NCBI GenBank assembly: GCA_025331445.1
Contig: JAIWNE010000009.1
Span: forward strand, 527,970-591,969
Reading direction: 5' to 3'
Length of the DNA: 64,000 nt
DNA from: Blakeslea trispora
Taxonomy: Eukaryota; Mucoromycota; Mucoromycetes; Mucorales; Choanephoraceae
A program made the position numbers and the translations under genes. Positions 11,420-22,985 of this stretch are shown in pieces (within the stretch, counting starts at the first letter, position 1; the number at the start of each line of letters is the position of its first letter). The notes below the pieces were generated by a model, which worked only from the letters and a program-made list of their open reading frames with translations, did not search any database and was not told the origin of the DNA.

Positions 11420-12270
11420 TTAATGATGAAATGAAATGACTCTTCTGATTCTCTTGGACAAACTTTTGCCTTTAGTTGATAGTTTAGCTGACTTTCTTCG
11501 AAATACGGCCAGTGATGAATTGGCATCAGACGCCATAGTAATAGCATCTGTGTTAGTAATAGGTGTAGGCATAGGTGGGATTTCTTGGTTAAGGGGATGA
11601 TGGCTGAATTTTTCCAGGAATAAACTTCTTCTTCGTCCACCTTTCTTGGCCTCATCTGTGATGTTTGATCTAGCACGGTGCAAGATACGCCTGGGAGACA
11701 GTTTGGATGAGAATGAGGAATTGCCTCGCATGGCTTTATTTTGAAGATCTTCATCTGAGGGTTCCTCGTCATCATAGTAATCACAGGTAGAATGGATCAT
11801 GTCGCCAGTTACATTTGGAATAGGAGAAACCACTTTGATCACTGACTCCTCTGACTGTTGTGTTTGAGGAGTTTCAGGCCCAACGGAAGATGATGCGCTA
11901 AATAAGCTATTCGTCATACCAGGGCTGTCATCGCCGCTCTCAATGGTACTAACTGAATTTGACAAGGAGATGACTGCATTGTTTTCTCCTAATGGCAGTT
12001 GCTGTGAGCAACTATCCTTGACCATACCCTCATCTTCTGAGATATATTTGGCTGTTTCTGTTTGCAACGGATGGCTTGGTGGAGTAGAAGAAGACTCTAG
12101 AAATGATACAAAAAGCATGAGATTACTAATGAGACAAACATGGCTACATTTCTTTTAATACCTTCGTGAACAATACTAGGAGTATATGTTGATCTGGTTT
12201 CTCTAGATGCAGTAGGATTTGGCTGAGACCAGACTTTTTCAAGATAAAGTATAGAAGATACCCGCAACAT
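11420..12270 (-). CDS. Hypothetical Ser-rich protein with basic C-terminus
   Basis: Exons 12270-12162 and 12096-11420 (complement) give 261 residues. The first exon (from MLRVSSILYLEKVWSQPNPT) is supported by an intron with GT/AG ends whose join keeps the long second frame open. The protein is largely disordered: Ser/Thr-rich, with an acidic stretch (YYDDEEPSDED) and a basic tail containing KKGGRRRSLF, FRRKSAKLS and KSLSKRIRRV. The R/K-x-S sequences are possible basophilic kinase sites. No known domain is recognised and no function can be given. The 5' exon is the least certain part. Confidence 0.6.
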
Positions 12271-15200
12271 ATATAAAGATGAGAGGAAAGAACTAAAGTA
12301 ATGAGAGAATTACAATGAAAGAGGAAGAAAAGAGAAAAATGAAAAAATGTTCAAACATTTCTAATATACTATGTCCCTTTTTAGGCGACTTAACAAAAAA
12401 AGAAAATTAAGGTCTTGGAGAGAAAGAGAGGGAAAAGGGGCAGTTTGAGGGGAGACAAGGAAACAAGGGGAGAGGTACAAGTGTGTAACACATGGTTTTA
12501 AGTCTGCTAAACTACCAGCTTATTTGAGGCAAGTGTATTTCATAACACTTTATTTCCTATAAGCTTACATTTCCCTCTTTCGTATTCAATTACAAATCGT
12601 GATGTGTTCTATGTCAATCTCGGAGTAGAACATACAGCATGATGATATCAGAACGTTTAGCTCATCAATCATTTCAGTTGTTTTCATTCTAAATGGTTAC
12701 CACAAGATCAACGGAGCGTACATGAATATGCCAAACAATACGAGTCAATATTTGTAGCTTTTTTTTTCTCTTTTTTTCTTTTAGGTTGTTATGTAAACAA
12801 AATGCTTTGCTTATTTTCCTTAAATTCTATTCTGTCATTACTCTGCTATTTACATGCATGCGACGAAATGAGAGCTTGGCACAATAGCAATAAAAGTGCC
12901 TGAAGCGCATATCTTCAAGGTTACATCAACGGGGTCTTGTTTGTCGTTTGTATCATGCGTGAGTCTGTGTGCATAGTATATAAATTGACATCATGTGTGG
13001 ATTGCGCATCTTCCTCTTTTTGTTTTCTTGTGCTCTCTTAAAATTCAAAGCACTCGAGTCATTTTTTTTTTCATTATTGTTCATCTATAGCTTTGACCAT
13101 ATCTAACCAAGACTTTATGAATAATATCTCTGACAAAATAAAGTACAAAAGATCCATTTTGCTAAGGTTTGGTTTTGATGAAACAAAAAGGGATATCTGG
13201 TTGTAACAATTTCTTGTACAAAAAAAAAAGTTAAATCGTGCAACACGGATTGCATCCGTCAGAAGCTGTCATTTTTTTTCTGTATTTCACAAAGATGAAA
13301 ATCAAGCCGGCTATGAACTCATACAGCGCTTCACACTGACTGATCTGCACATCAAGTTCAGAACAAAATGTTACAGATATTGATTTTTGGGATTTGAAGT
13401 TTGCACAAATTGTCTTACTGTAAACAAACAAATGATCTTTCTTCTGTCATCATCTTTAGGAATGAAGTTATTGTTTTCCAAGTTAATAATAAATATAACG
13501 CATTTAGTCATACAAGATGTCTTGAAACGGTTGCTCAATCCCATTGTTAGATTTGTTCGGAGATGTTTGGAAAGCGTTTTAAGGAAGAATTTAATATCTA
13601 CAGTAAACGCAACATCAGATTGCGGGTTTGAAAAGTGCGGGAATTAGAGTTCCAAAATGCAGCTTTCTCAAAAATCAAAGTGCGCTTTTCTGCGAAATCA
13701 ATTTGGGATTTTTTACGAAACTAAACTGCAGGTGTAATGCTGAACAACACAAAGAAGGCCTTTGTTATTGTTAGATAAGCTCTTTTTTTTATGCTGATTA
13801 TATCGATTACAAGTGTGCTGTTTGAAAGCTCTTACATGTTGAATAGGAATATCACAGTAGTCCCTCTATTTAAGAATATTTTATTTAGGGGGAAATATTT
13901 TGAAACTTTTTACCAAATTAAGCTCTATAGCCAAATCGATTTGAGGGTATTTCCTGTTGGAGGGTAAGACGTTCAAGGTTTCTGTCCACCACTTAAATAG
14001 AGCGACTGCCTCCAGTTGTATTGTATGCTTATTAAGGGTGTACTTATAGATGCAGTGTTTTAGATAAATTATTTTGTCATTTACTTATTCATGAGCATGT
14101 CATAATCAAGCTTTTTTATTGTCACTAACTGATGAAATTGTCAGATAAAAATAGTGTTTTAAGAGAAGACAAAAGACAAGAACTTGATTAAGGTCAGATC
14201 ATCACAAAGCTTGACACTTCAAATGAGGGATCAGTCATGCATAATTTAAGCAGAAAGAGTGAGACGGTATGAAATGTGACGCCAAAAGAAAACATAAAAT
14301 GTATTATAAAAAGTAGCAAACAGCCCTTTTTCAGCCATCAGTTCTACAGTTCTTTTTTTTTTCATTGCTAATTGGTGAAGATTGATATATTTTTAATCTA
14401 CAATATCATTACCAACATCTTTATTTACCTCGTTTTAATAATAAGCCTTTTTTTCTTACCCATACAAAACAATATTTACCATTGGTTGTGTTCTCGCTTC
14501 ACTAGTGTTGTGGGTTGAGCACGAATTGTATTGATTGTAGTTTGAAATGTCCTTTAAGCATTGGAAAGATAGTACCTGATGTTTGTATTCCATTTTACAG
14601 TAAGCTTCAGACAATTGTTTAACGTCGTAAATAAGCCTGTCCATTAGCATCATTCGGTTTTAATTTCAGTACATTATATTATACTAAAGATGCGTTGGAT
14701 TGCTTGCAATGCAAAGACAAGTGGAATCTTTAAGTCCTTTCTGATATCATCTTCAGAGCATGTCTGGCTTGTTGGACAGGTATCACAGTAAATTAAAGAG
14801 GAGTTTGTCTGTCACAATTAAAAGCAAAGGAGAACCTATGTCGGCATAAAATAGCGTTCAGCAAGACATCTTTCAGCTTGTTTACTTCTCAACGCCCTCT
14901 ACTTTTCTGATCCTTTATTTTTCACACGATTCTTGTTTACTGATAAGATAGATGATGGTAAATGACTGGTTTTACTATGCATTTGAAGTAAATGATACAT
15001 AATGATCATTTTCTCCCTCTTTTTCTCTCTCCCTCTCTATCAAAGTCTCTTCAGTACCCTGTCGTCTTGAAAGCCTCAAAGGCATGTAACAAAAGTCTCT
15101 TTCTCACCAGTGTTGCTATATAACTTGATTTGTTGTTTATAGCCCAAATCTCTACGAGCTACGGAAGTCCATCATTGCACTAAAAGCAAATAATGTTAGC

Positions 15201-16554
15201 ACCAAAAAAGGAGAAACGCGTATTTTCTCCATCTACAAATCCTTTTTACGCGTCCTCTCTGACTCTCTCTCTCTGCTCTCTCTTCTTCTCTTGGTACTTC
15301 TGTCTCTACTTCAAGCTTGATGGGGGGTAAGGACAAAGACTGATGCTGCCGTTCCTGATCCTATATAAAGTGGCTTACGACCGGAATCTAGTCCATTTTC
15401 GCGAACGACCCTTGTTTTCTAGTATTGGAATGACTGAGGGCAATTACGCCGCCTAATCTGTTAACGCTATGAGCGCGTTATGTAGGGATCTGGGCAGAGG
15501 AAGTGGGTACAGACATACTTGTATTATTCCTCGTTAGTTGATTGGTATGGAACCACTAAGAAGCTAGGATAGTGCGAGCAGAACTGATTCTTCTTTGGTG
15601 AGGCATCTCTATCACTAAATGACTCAAAATCTGCCTTTACTAATGCCTTACTGCTTTTCTGCTTCTAATTGTGCTTTTATGCGCATACCTCCAGATGATT
15701 TTTGAATATGATTTACATCAAAATAGTTTTAGCAAGCAGTGTGTTGTCTCAAATGACATTAACTACCTTCTTTGGTCATTCTTATCAATTACAATCTTAG
15801 TTACATGCAACAATTATTTTCAAACAAACCTCAACCAAGACAATTTTACAAAACAATTCATAATTTTTTTGTGACAAAAGAAGGACTTCATATTAAAAAA
15901 AATGTGTAAGCTTATTTTGATATGTACTGATCATATGTTGTATTTGTATCAAAAGGCTTTATTTCATCGTTTAAATTATATACGAAAAAAAAAGGAGGGC
16001 TCTGGACAAGCTGTAAATACGCTCTCTATTCAAGAGAATTTGTGGCTTTGATTCAGAGTGTTAACAGCATCTACAAAGATCTTTTAGGTAATTACCATAT
16101 TAATAAGATTGCATTTGAGTACGATATCAATGTTACTTCTTGTTGCTTCTGTCCTATAGAATTATTGGCTCTATAAGCAATGTTACTCTGGTTTTTTTTA
16201 AAGTCAATAAAAAAAGCTCAAAATCACGACTTTTTTTGAATTAAATGCAGCCATCTAACGGTCAAGACAGGGTTAGATTAAATAGATTGGATAGCCAATA
16301 CAGATAGATTGAGACAGAGAAGAAAGGAGAAATAATAATTTGATCAAATGACTGAAATTAAAACCAGAAAAAAATAAAGAGATAAGGATAAAAGCCTGCC
16401 AAAAGGGCTTCATTGCAAAATAAAGAAACTATTGACTTAAATTTATTGCCTGCAAAAAAAAAAATATATATGTGTGTGTATGTGATATATGTATGAAATG
16501 TACATGAACAAGCATAAAGTGCAAAGCGCTTTCATTCATTTGGTATCTTATGCG
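12271..16554. other. 4.3 kb gene-free stretch
   Basis: No convincing coding gene on either strand; the longest frames (for example 13387-13647 plus) lack domains and plausible composition. It contains a candidate MITE (13853-14012) and a GC-richer, TATA-preceded island (about 15330-15560). The rest is AT-rich with T-runs. Confidence 0.55.
13853..14012. mobile_element. Candidate MITE with imperfect terminal inverted repeats
   Basis: The left end reads CAGTAGTCCCTCTATTTAAG. The right end, reverse-complemented, reads GCAGTCGCTCTATTTAAG. They share AGTCSCTCTATTTAAG, 16 bases with one mismatch. The element is about 160 bp with no coding capacity, which fits a miniature inverted-repeat element of Tc1/mariner type. 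A clear target-site duplication was not found, so the exact ends are uncertain. Confidence 0.5.
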
Positions 16555-17199
16555 TCAATAATAAATGCTGTCTCTCTCTATTCTTGCCAAGAACTCGCCT
16601 TCTTCTTCATCTCTATGCTCGTCTAACATCTCTTTCTCTTGGTCATCATTGTATTGTACTTCTTCTTCATGAATATAAGCAAAGACTCGGTCACATCGAT
16701 CAAAGTATTTGAATGCTGATTTTAGCTGTTGGTCTGTGCTCTTCTTTTTTTAGTTTACATAAAGATAATGAGTATTTCGTTCTATATTACCTTGGTCTCC
16801 AGTTAACAACGATAACCTGTATTTTTCACTCTCTGAAATCTTCCACCATGACTTGCCTGTTGCTCGACTGATAGCTTCCCAGGTAGACCAAAGCCAAAGT
16901 GTTTTTTGAATAATTTGCTCAGCAGATTTTGGTTCATCAAAAGGCAATGTTTTCGATAGATACATTGCATATGGCAATCGTTCGTCTTCGTACATAAATC
17001 GATTCAGTCCTTCTCCTACTTCCACCTCGAGTTCTTCTAGCAATACAGTGACATCCCGGTCTGACCAGGGAAGTCCAAAATCTTGAGAAGTTGCTAGTCT
17101 GAGTGCCAGTGATCTTCTTTGTCGATCTTGTTGAACTAGATCTAATTCAAGATCGCCAGATTCAGAAGAAAGTTTTGCAGCACTTTCGCCTCCTACCAT
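16555..17199 (-). CDS. Hypothetical protein, 195 aa
   Basis: Exons 17199-16791 and 16733-16555 (complement). The acceptor CACAG was chosen because it alone keeps the second exon open: it reads AFKYFDRCDRVFAYIHEEE and ends in an acidic segment and Tyr-Tyr. The middle of exon 1 has Trp-rich helices (LPWSDRDVTVLLEELE, LWLWSTWEAISRATGKSWWK) that loosely resemble Myb/SANT helices, but not well enough to assign. No signal peptide or membrane segment. The function is unknown. Confidence 0.55.
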
Positions 17200-18314
17200 A
17201 CTTGAATCAAGCTTCTTTTTGTGTGTGTGTATGGATAAATATGATTTTCACGCAGTAGAACAATAACTGGCTTAATATAATTATATTTTATAAAGAAGGA
17301 AAAAAGAAGGAAAAAAGAAGGAAAAAATAAGAGCCATCATCTGTATGAATAAACGTACATAGAAACTCAGATTGTGCTACCGAAAAAACTCAAATTGACC
17401 CAATAAAAAATAACGGCTGTTCTTTTTCTCCCAAGACAAAATTTAAGCTTTGAAAGAGGGTGGAACAAATCTAAGAAAATAGAAAAAGGCAAGCGAGCAA
17501 CTTTTTTGTTTCATTGGCAATTACAAAAGCTCAAAATCAGCTGAGAACTATATCTTTATTGACAAGTCAATCGTCTAGATTATCAGTCCATGTTACAATA
17601 TGATTTAGTTTGGTAAGAGAGCCTGGAATATCATTATACATTTTTGCTCGACGCATAGGCTAACGCATTGACAATTTCAAGAACTGTATTCTTTTTTTTT
17701 TTTTATTTTGCAAGGTTTTATCAACATTGAAGGGTATGTGGGTCTGCAAAGATATAGATGAAGATAATTAGGGACTGCTGTTAGCCAATGATTCAATTTC
17801 TGTCTTTGACATGCTGCATGCATTTGATCGATATGATCCGTTACTTTGTTTTGAATGACACCCATATACATATCCTAGATGAGATCTATTTTGTTTTTCT
17901 TGAGAAACAAAAAAGAGATGCCCTTCAATTGATGATGTATGTATCTGTCATCCCTTTCTTCTTCTAAAGTATTAGCCCTCTATTCACTTTCCTTTTCTTT
18001 TATGCATTTATCAGACTAGACTTTGTTTTACTATTCAACCCAAAAAAAAAAGTACTTTTTTTTTCTGTAGCATATATTCTGTTTATTGTTACTGAAATAG
18101 TAATATAGTTAAATTGCAAATCTAAATAGTCTATACTTGATTATACTTTTGTTTTTTTTAGGGATGTAGATAAAAAAAAAAAGGTAAGCCTGTACCCTTA
18201 AGTAACAGATATACATGCGTGTAAATGAATAATGCGTTTGTTTGCCAGCGCGTCATTCACATGAATGTCAAATTGGGATAAAATGAACAAGAAAGAAATG
18301 AGAAGAGAGTGTGG
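17200..18314. other. Intergenic with short tandem repeats
   Basis: Upstream of the 195-aa protein and downstream of the methyltransferase, both on the minus strand. It contains a GT microsatellite (about 17219-17230) and the 11-bp repeat at 17293-17327. No gene seen. Confidence 0.6.
17293..17327. repeat. 11-bp tandem repeat, about three copies
   Basis: AGAAGGAAAAA is repeated about three times in a purine-rich stretch upstream of the 195-aa protein gene. It may act as a nucleosome-excluding tract; nothing more can be said. Confidence 0.7.
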
Positions 18315-19716
18315 TTATTGAAGAGGTTTTTGAGCATAACAAGCAAACCAGTTGATGCATGTCTTATATTGAGCAGCTTCAACACCACAAGAGTCAAGAT
18401 ACGTGTTGAACACATCTGCATCTTCCCATTCAGGCGTAATTGAAGCAACAGCAGGTCTCACGTTAGCATAAGCATGTTTGTAATCATCCCTATAGAGCAA
18501 AGATTCATCAGCAATGTTATCATGAATTAGTTGTTCATATGCATACCAAAGTAGTTGACCAGCTTTGTCTGTATGGTTAAGTTTTAGAGGTGTCACGTTC
18601 AATACTTGACGAGTAAATCCAGCCTCAACTAATCGATTTTCAAGTTCTGAAGCAATCTTTGATGGCATATTTCTAGATTCTAGCATGACAGACACTTTAA
18701 TGTTACAAGTGTTAGTTTGATTTTCATCGATTAGAGAATTACTTTCTTTGCTAGATACTCACTCTGTTTTTGAAGTTTTTCTAAAAGAGGACCAGCCTTA
18801 GAAAGATCCTGCAAATCTGGCTGAAAAGTTTTTAAGAAATTCAATTCATTTGATACTTGTCGTAACTACAAGAGAATTTACCTCTGCTAATTCAATGTAT
18901 CCTCCTGGTTTCAATACACGATAAAGCTCCTTCAATGCCTAGACGTGGATAAGTACTTTGTTGTGATTATTATCAGTATGCCACTTACATTCTCCCAATC
19001 ATCATAAGTCATACCAAACACTAACAAACGTTGATGAATATAATCAAAGGTGTTATCAGGGTATGGAATCCGGCTACCGATATTGCCAATGGAGAATTCT
19101 ACATTCGCAGGTTTGATATTTGTAGGAAAGACAGGAGCGGCATCTACACCAAAGAATTTGGAGTTGGGGTATTGCTCGCCCATCTCAAATGCCCATGTAG
19201 CAGGTCCACAGCCCGAATCTAAGACGGTGATGCCTTGTGTCAACATATCTGTGACAGGCGCTTGATAATTACTAGATGATTCATGTGAGTTAGATGTTGA
19301 CCTTTTTTAGAACCTCATATTGTGTTCAATCGATATCTTACCATTCTAATGCATAACGAAGGATCCAATGCTGTTGGTGAACCCGATCGGCCTCTAGATT
19401 ATTTGTATTTAGAGAGAGAGAGCTTTTAATTCTAATCTGATTTACCATCGTCATCTGTAGGTAGCAAATAGGCAATGTCAGAATCACCATGGTAACGTCT
19501 ACCATCCTTAAATTGGAAACTGTTTGTTGTAGCTCCTGCTTGTTTGGTTGGCTGGATAGATTCTGCAACAGACTGAGCTCTAGAATGAGATTGACTGTTT
19601 GACGTCTGTTTGTTGGACTCGGTCCGTTTTAAGGTTTGGACTGTATCAAAGCTGGTGCCTGAGGATCGTTTATTTTTCTTTGTAAATAAAACTCGAAAGG
19701 AAGAAAAGAAAGTCAT
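18315..19716 (-). CDS. SAM-dependent methyltransferase (class I)
   Basis: Six exons (complement 19716-19446, 19393-19342, 19271-18989, 18938-18882, 18820-18763, 18694-18315) give 366 residues. The SAM-binding motif I is VLDSGCGPATWAFEMG (about 124-139), followed by the acidic-loop strand KFFGVDA, then NTFDYIHQRL and LKELYRVLKPGGYIELAEPD, the usual order of a Rossmann-fold methyltransferase. The N-terminal 85 residues are Ser/Thr/Lys-rich and probably disordered; GRRYHGDSDIAYLLPTDDD then leads into the fold. The substrate is unknown. Families of this type are expanded in Mucorales genomes. An in-frame upstream ATG at 19809 would add a hydrophobic N-terminus (about 31 residues); I prefer 19716, but a membrane-anchored form is possible. 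Confidence 0.85.
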
Positions 19717-21861
19717 AGATTGAAATGAATCTAAGCAGGATTGCTTGTCAATAAGAAGAAGAAAAAAAGAGAGAAAAATGAAACAACAACGTGATATTAA
19801 TTTATTCATTGACAGAAGCGTTTGAATTGATGTTGTACAGATGTAACTTGATTCTTTTTTTTTAAACAAGCTTTTTTTTTTTGAGATTCTAAATCTCAGT
19901 TTTTATGTCAGTCTTACTCCGCTTTTAATTGTTAAAATTAGCTGCATTCTACCACATTTCCCCCCTTTTTTTTATCTTTGAAAAGTTAAAATAAACAATC
20001 GCTCATAAAAAAACCGTATATAAAAAAGAAAAAAAAAGAATGAAAGAAAACTCAAAGAACTAAATAGGTTGCGAGATGCTGTGTGTTCAGCATAAATGCA
20101 ATTTTGTACTACACACTTGTTAAAACAATGCTAAAGCTTTATTTTCACTTGTGCAGCGTTACAATATCTTGCTTGTATTCCATTTACTTGACGTATACTC
20201 GCTACAGAATTTGAAGCATTCAGAATGACAGTGTAAGCCATATTTGTTGGATTTTTTTCTTTCTGACTAAAACTTTCTTCCAGAGAAGATTAGACAGATA
20301 AATGACATCTGCTTTCTTTTTGGGAATCAGATGTGTAGGACAGGTCAAAAAAGAAATCATGATAAAGTCTTTTCTTTCTTTTTTTGTGAGAATAAAAGGC
20401 AATTCGTCTTCTGTTTTTCCTTTCTTTCTCTTTTTCTTTTTTTAATATGATGGTAAGCATAGGATTCTTTTGTTTTTGTCTCGTTTTATTGACAGCTCAA
20501 AATGGTTTAAAAGTCAGTTGAGTAGTCATTTTATAATTCTGGATTGACAAAAAAGAAAAAAAGACCCCTTATTAAACAGCCTTAGACCAACAAATGGAGC
20601 TTGAAATGTTGAATGAAAACGATAGGAACAAACCTTAATTGGGTCAAGAAGACAGGTTAAAGTATTATCATGCTTGCAGATTTGTTTGCTGCAGAAGAAG
20701 AGGTGTCAATACGCGTTGTTTTGTTTTCAATCTTTTTTCTTTTTAGAAGAAAGAGGCTAGCGAATACTCATCTAATGTGAATAATCAAGTATGTACAGAC
20801 TTGCCTATAGAGAAGAATGGACAATGCAACTTTCTAAGAGTGCCTAAAAGTCTAATGGCTAGTTTGAGAAATCTTATTCATAAAAGCGCGCTGTAGAAGA
20901 AGAAAATAACCCTTTTCAATGCTATTAATGACTCCGTTCCTATTCATCCCAAGATGAGTGCAAAAGAGGATCTTACATGAACAAGTGGCTCGGTGACTGA
21001 GTATTGAAATGGCCTAAGTAAATGAAGATGACTACCAAATTTGGTTAGACAATAAAATTGATTTGTATGCACTTGCCCAGTGATTCAGTTTTCTTGATCT
21101 ACTTGTCTCGAGCCATCGAGCAGAACGAGTTTCTTTCACTTCCTTTCTCAGATATGGTGATTATAGTATGCCATCTAAGCTTTTTCATATCTGAGGATTG
21201 GGTTTCATTGAAAAAGAAAAGTGAATGCGTATTCTATATTTGACCACAAGATTTTTGTTCGAAACAATAACAAGTCTATCGTGATTTAATAACAATGATT
21301 TCTACAGCACCAAGAATCTATGCTATCTATTCTCATTGCCCTTCGACCTCGCTCATACAATTCGCAATAAGGAATTGGCTCTAATCATTCCCGAAATAAA
21401 ATTTGCAAGTTTTATGTTGCTATGATCAACTAAATCAGCCCGATCTAATGTACATTGAATAGCTATCTTGCACTATAGCAAGAAAATTAATAAACTGCTC
21501 TTTGTTACCCTATTACAACTTGACATTACAGCCAAACAAACTGTTACCATGATGTATTCATTGATCAAGAAAAAGAATCAACGAGTTCCCAAATTGTTAA
21601 AGAAAGCAATTGTGTTGTATAGCAAGCGGACAGTCGAGTTTTTTTTTAGATTACTTTTTGAAAGCAGGAACGAAAATAGAAAATGAGTATAAGGAATAAC
21701 TATGGTTTCCGAATAAAGTGGATACTTTTTTACATTCTGTCAGGTTTAAAACTCAGTTCTTTTTTTTTCTCTTTAAGCAAGGAACAACTGTTACACTTGC
21801 TCAAATCTCACTCAAAAGTCCAATTTTCTTTTCTCTTTTATTATTCTCGACTTGTGCAATC
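19717..21861. other. Divergent intergenic region, methyltransferase / cyclin C
   Basis: About 2.1 kb with many T-runs and short frames only. It must contain both promoters. No gene, RNA or repeat family could be supported. Confidence 0.55.
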
Positions 21862-22917
21862 ATGGCAGCTAACTATTGGGCTTCAACACAAAAGTAAGCC
21901 CTTTTCTTTAGTGTTTTTTTTTCTTTGTAGTATATCAATAATGTTCATGACATCATTAGGAACCATTGGATGCTAGATCGCTGCACATTAGCGAAAAGTA
22001 GAGAAGAAGACTTGAAATACGTGTCTGAGAACGATTATGTGAGGATGAGGATTTGGTTTAATCATTGTATGGTCTAATCGAGACGATCCATTTCTTTCTT
22101 TTTTTATTTGATTCAACTGATATTTCATTAGTAATACAAAAGTTAGCTAAACGACTTCAATTACGACAACAAGTGGTAGCTACAGCCTTTGTCTATTTCA
22201 AACGATTCTATATAAAGTAAAAGACTTTCTTGTATGGTTTCCATAGTATTTCAAATGAACTCACTTACATGTTTGTATCTATAGCAACAGCATCCGAGGC
22301 ACTGATCCAGTCCTTGTATTAGTGACGTGTGTTTACTTAGCAACCAAGATTGAAGAATGTCCTATTCATATCAAAATGGTAACTCAAGAAGCCAAGCATG
22401 TATTTCAACGTAAGTCATACATCAGAAACAAGAAAGAGAAAACTAATACGTACTTCAAGCTGAATTTGGTGGATTTCCTTATGATAGCTCCAAAGTAGCC
22501 GAATTTGAGTTTTATTTATTAGAAGAATTGGAGTTTTATCTGATTGTATGGCACCCTTATCGATCCTTGACACAGATATGCAATGAGTTAGGTATGAGAG
22601 AATCAGGCCTACAGTATGCCTGGTTTATTGTAAATGATTCATATAGAACAGATGTCAGCCTTCTGTATCCACCTCATATGATAGCATTGGCTGCCATCTA
22701 TCTAACTGTCGTGTTGAATCATGCTGATTTTGCACCTGGCTCGGTTGGCGATCAAAGGGATATGAAACAATGGTTTGCAGACCTGAATGTAGATATGAAA
22801 AGTGTGATAGAAATTAGTCAAGAAATTTTAGCTATTTATGAGGTTTGGGCTGACTGGAAGGAAGAAAAGATGTTGCAATTGTATAAAGAATTAAAGAGCA
22901 AAAGTCCATCTTTTTAA
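21862..22917 (+). CDS. Cyclin C, Mediator kinase-module subunit (Ssn8/Srb11 family)
   Basis: Five exons (21862-21893, 21960-22066, 22132-22216, 22285-22409, 22460-22917) give 268 residues. Hallmarks are MAANYWAST at the N-terminus, NHWMLDR, KRLQLRQQVVATAFVYFKRF, TCVYLATKIEECP (cyclin box) and LEFYLIVWHPYRSL. The second exon must continue to 22066 (donor GTATGG) to give WFNHLIQKLAKRL, which restores the helix seen in other cyclin C proteins. Cyclin C pairs with Cdk8 in the Mediator kinase module and controls stress-responsive transcription; in yeasts it also has a mitochondrial role. Its stop lies only 68 bases before the cullin start codon on the same strand. Confidence 0.93.
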
Positions 22918-22985
22918 GCTGCATTAAAAAAAAATATTTTAACGTGCTTTAGATTTTTTTTTTCTTTAATTTTCGTAATAACACA

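Noticed and set aside
13387..13647. 86-codon plus-strand frame upstream of the MITE
   Set aside because: No domain, no flanking splice signals and no promoter features.
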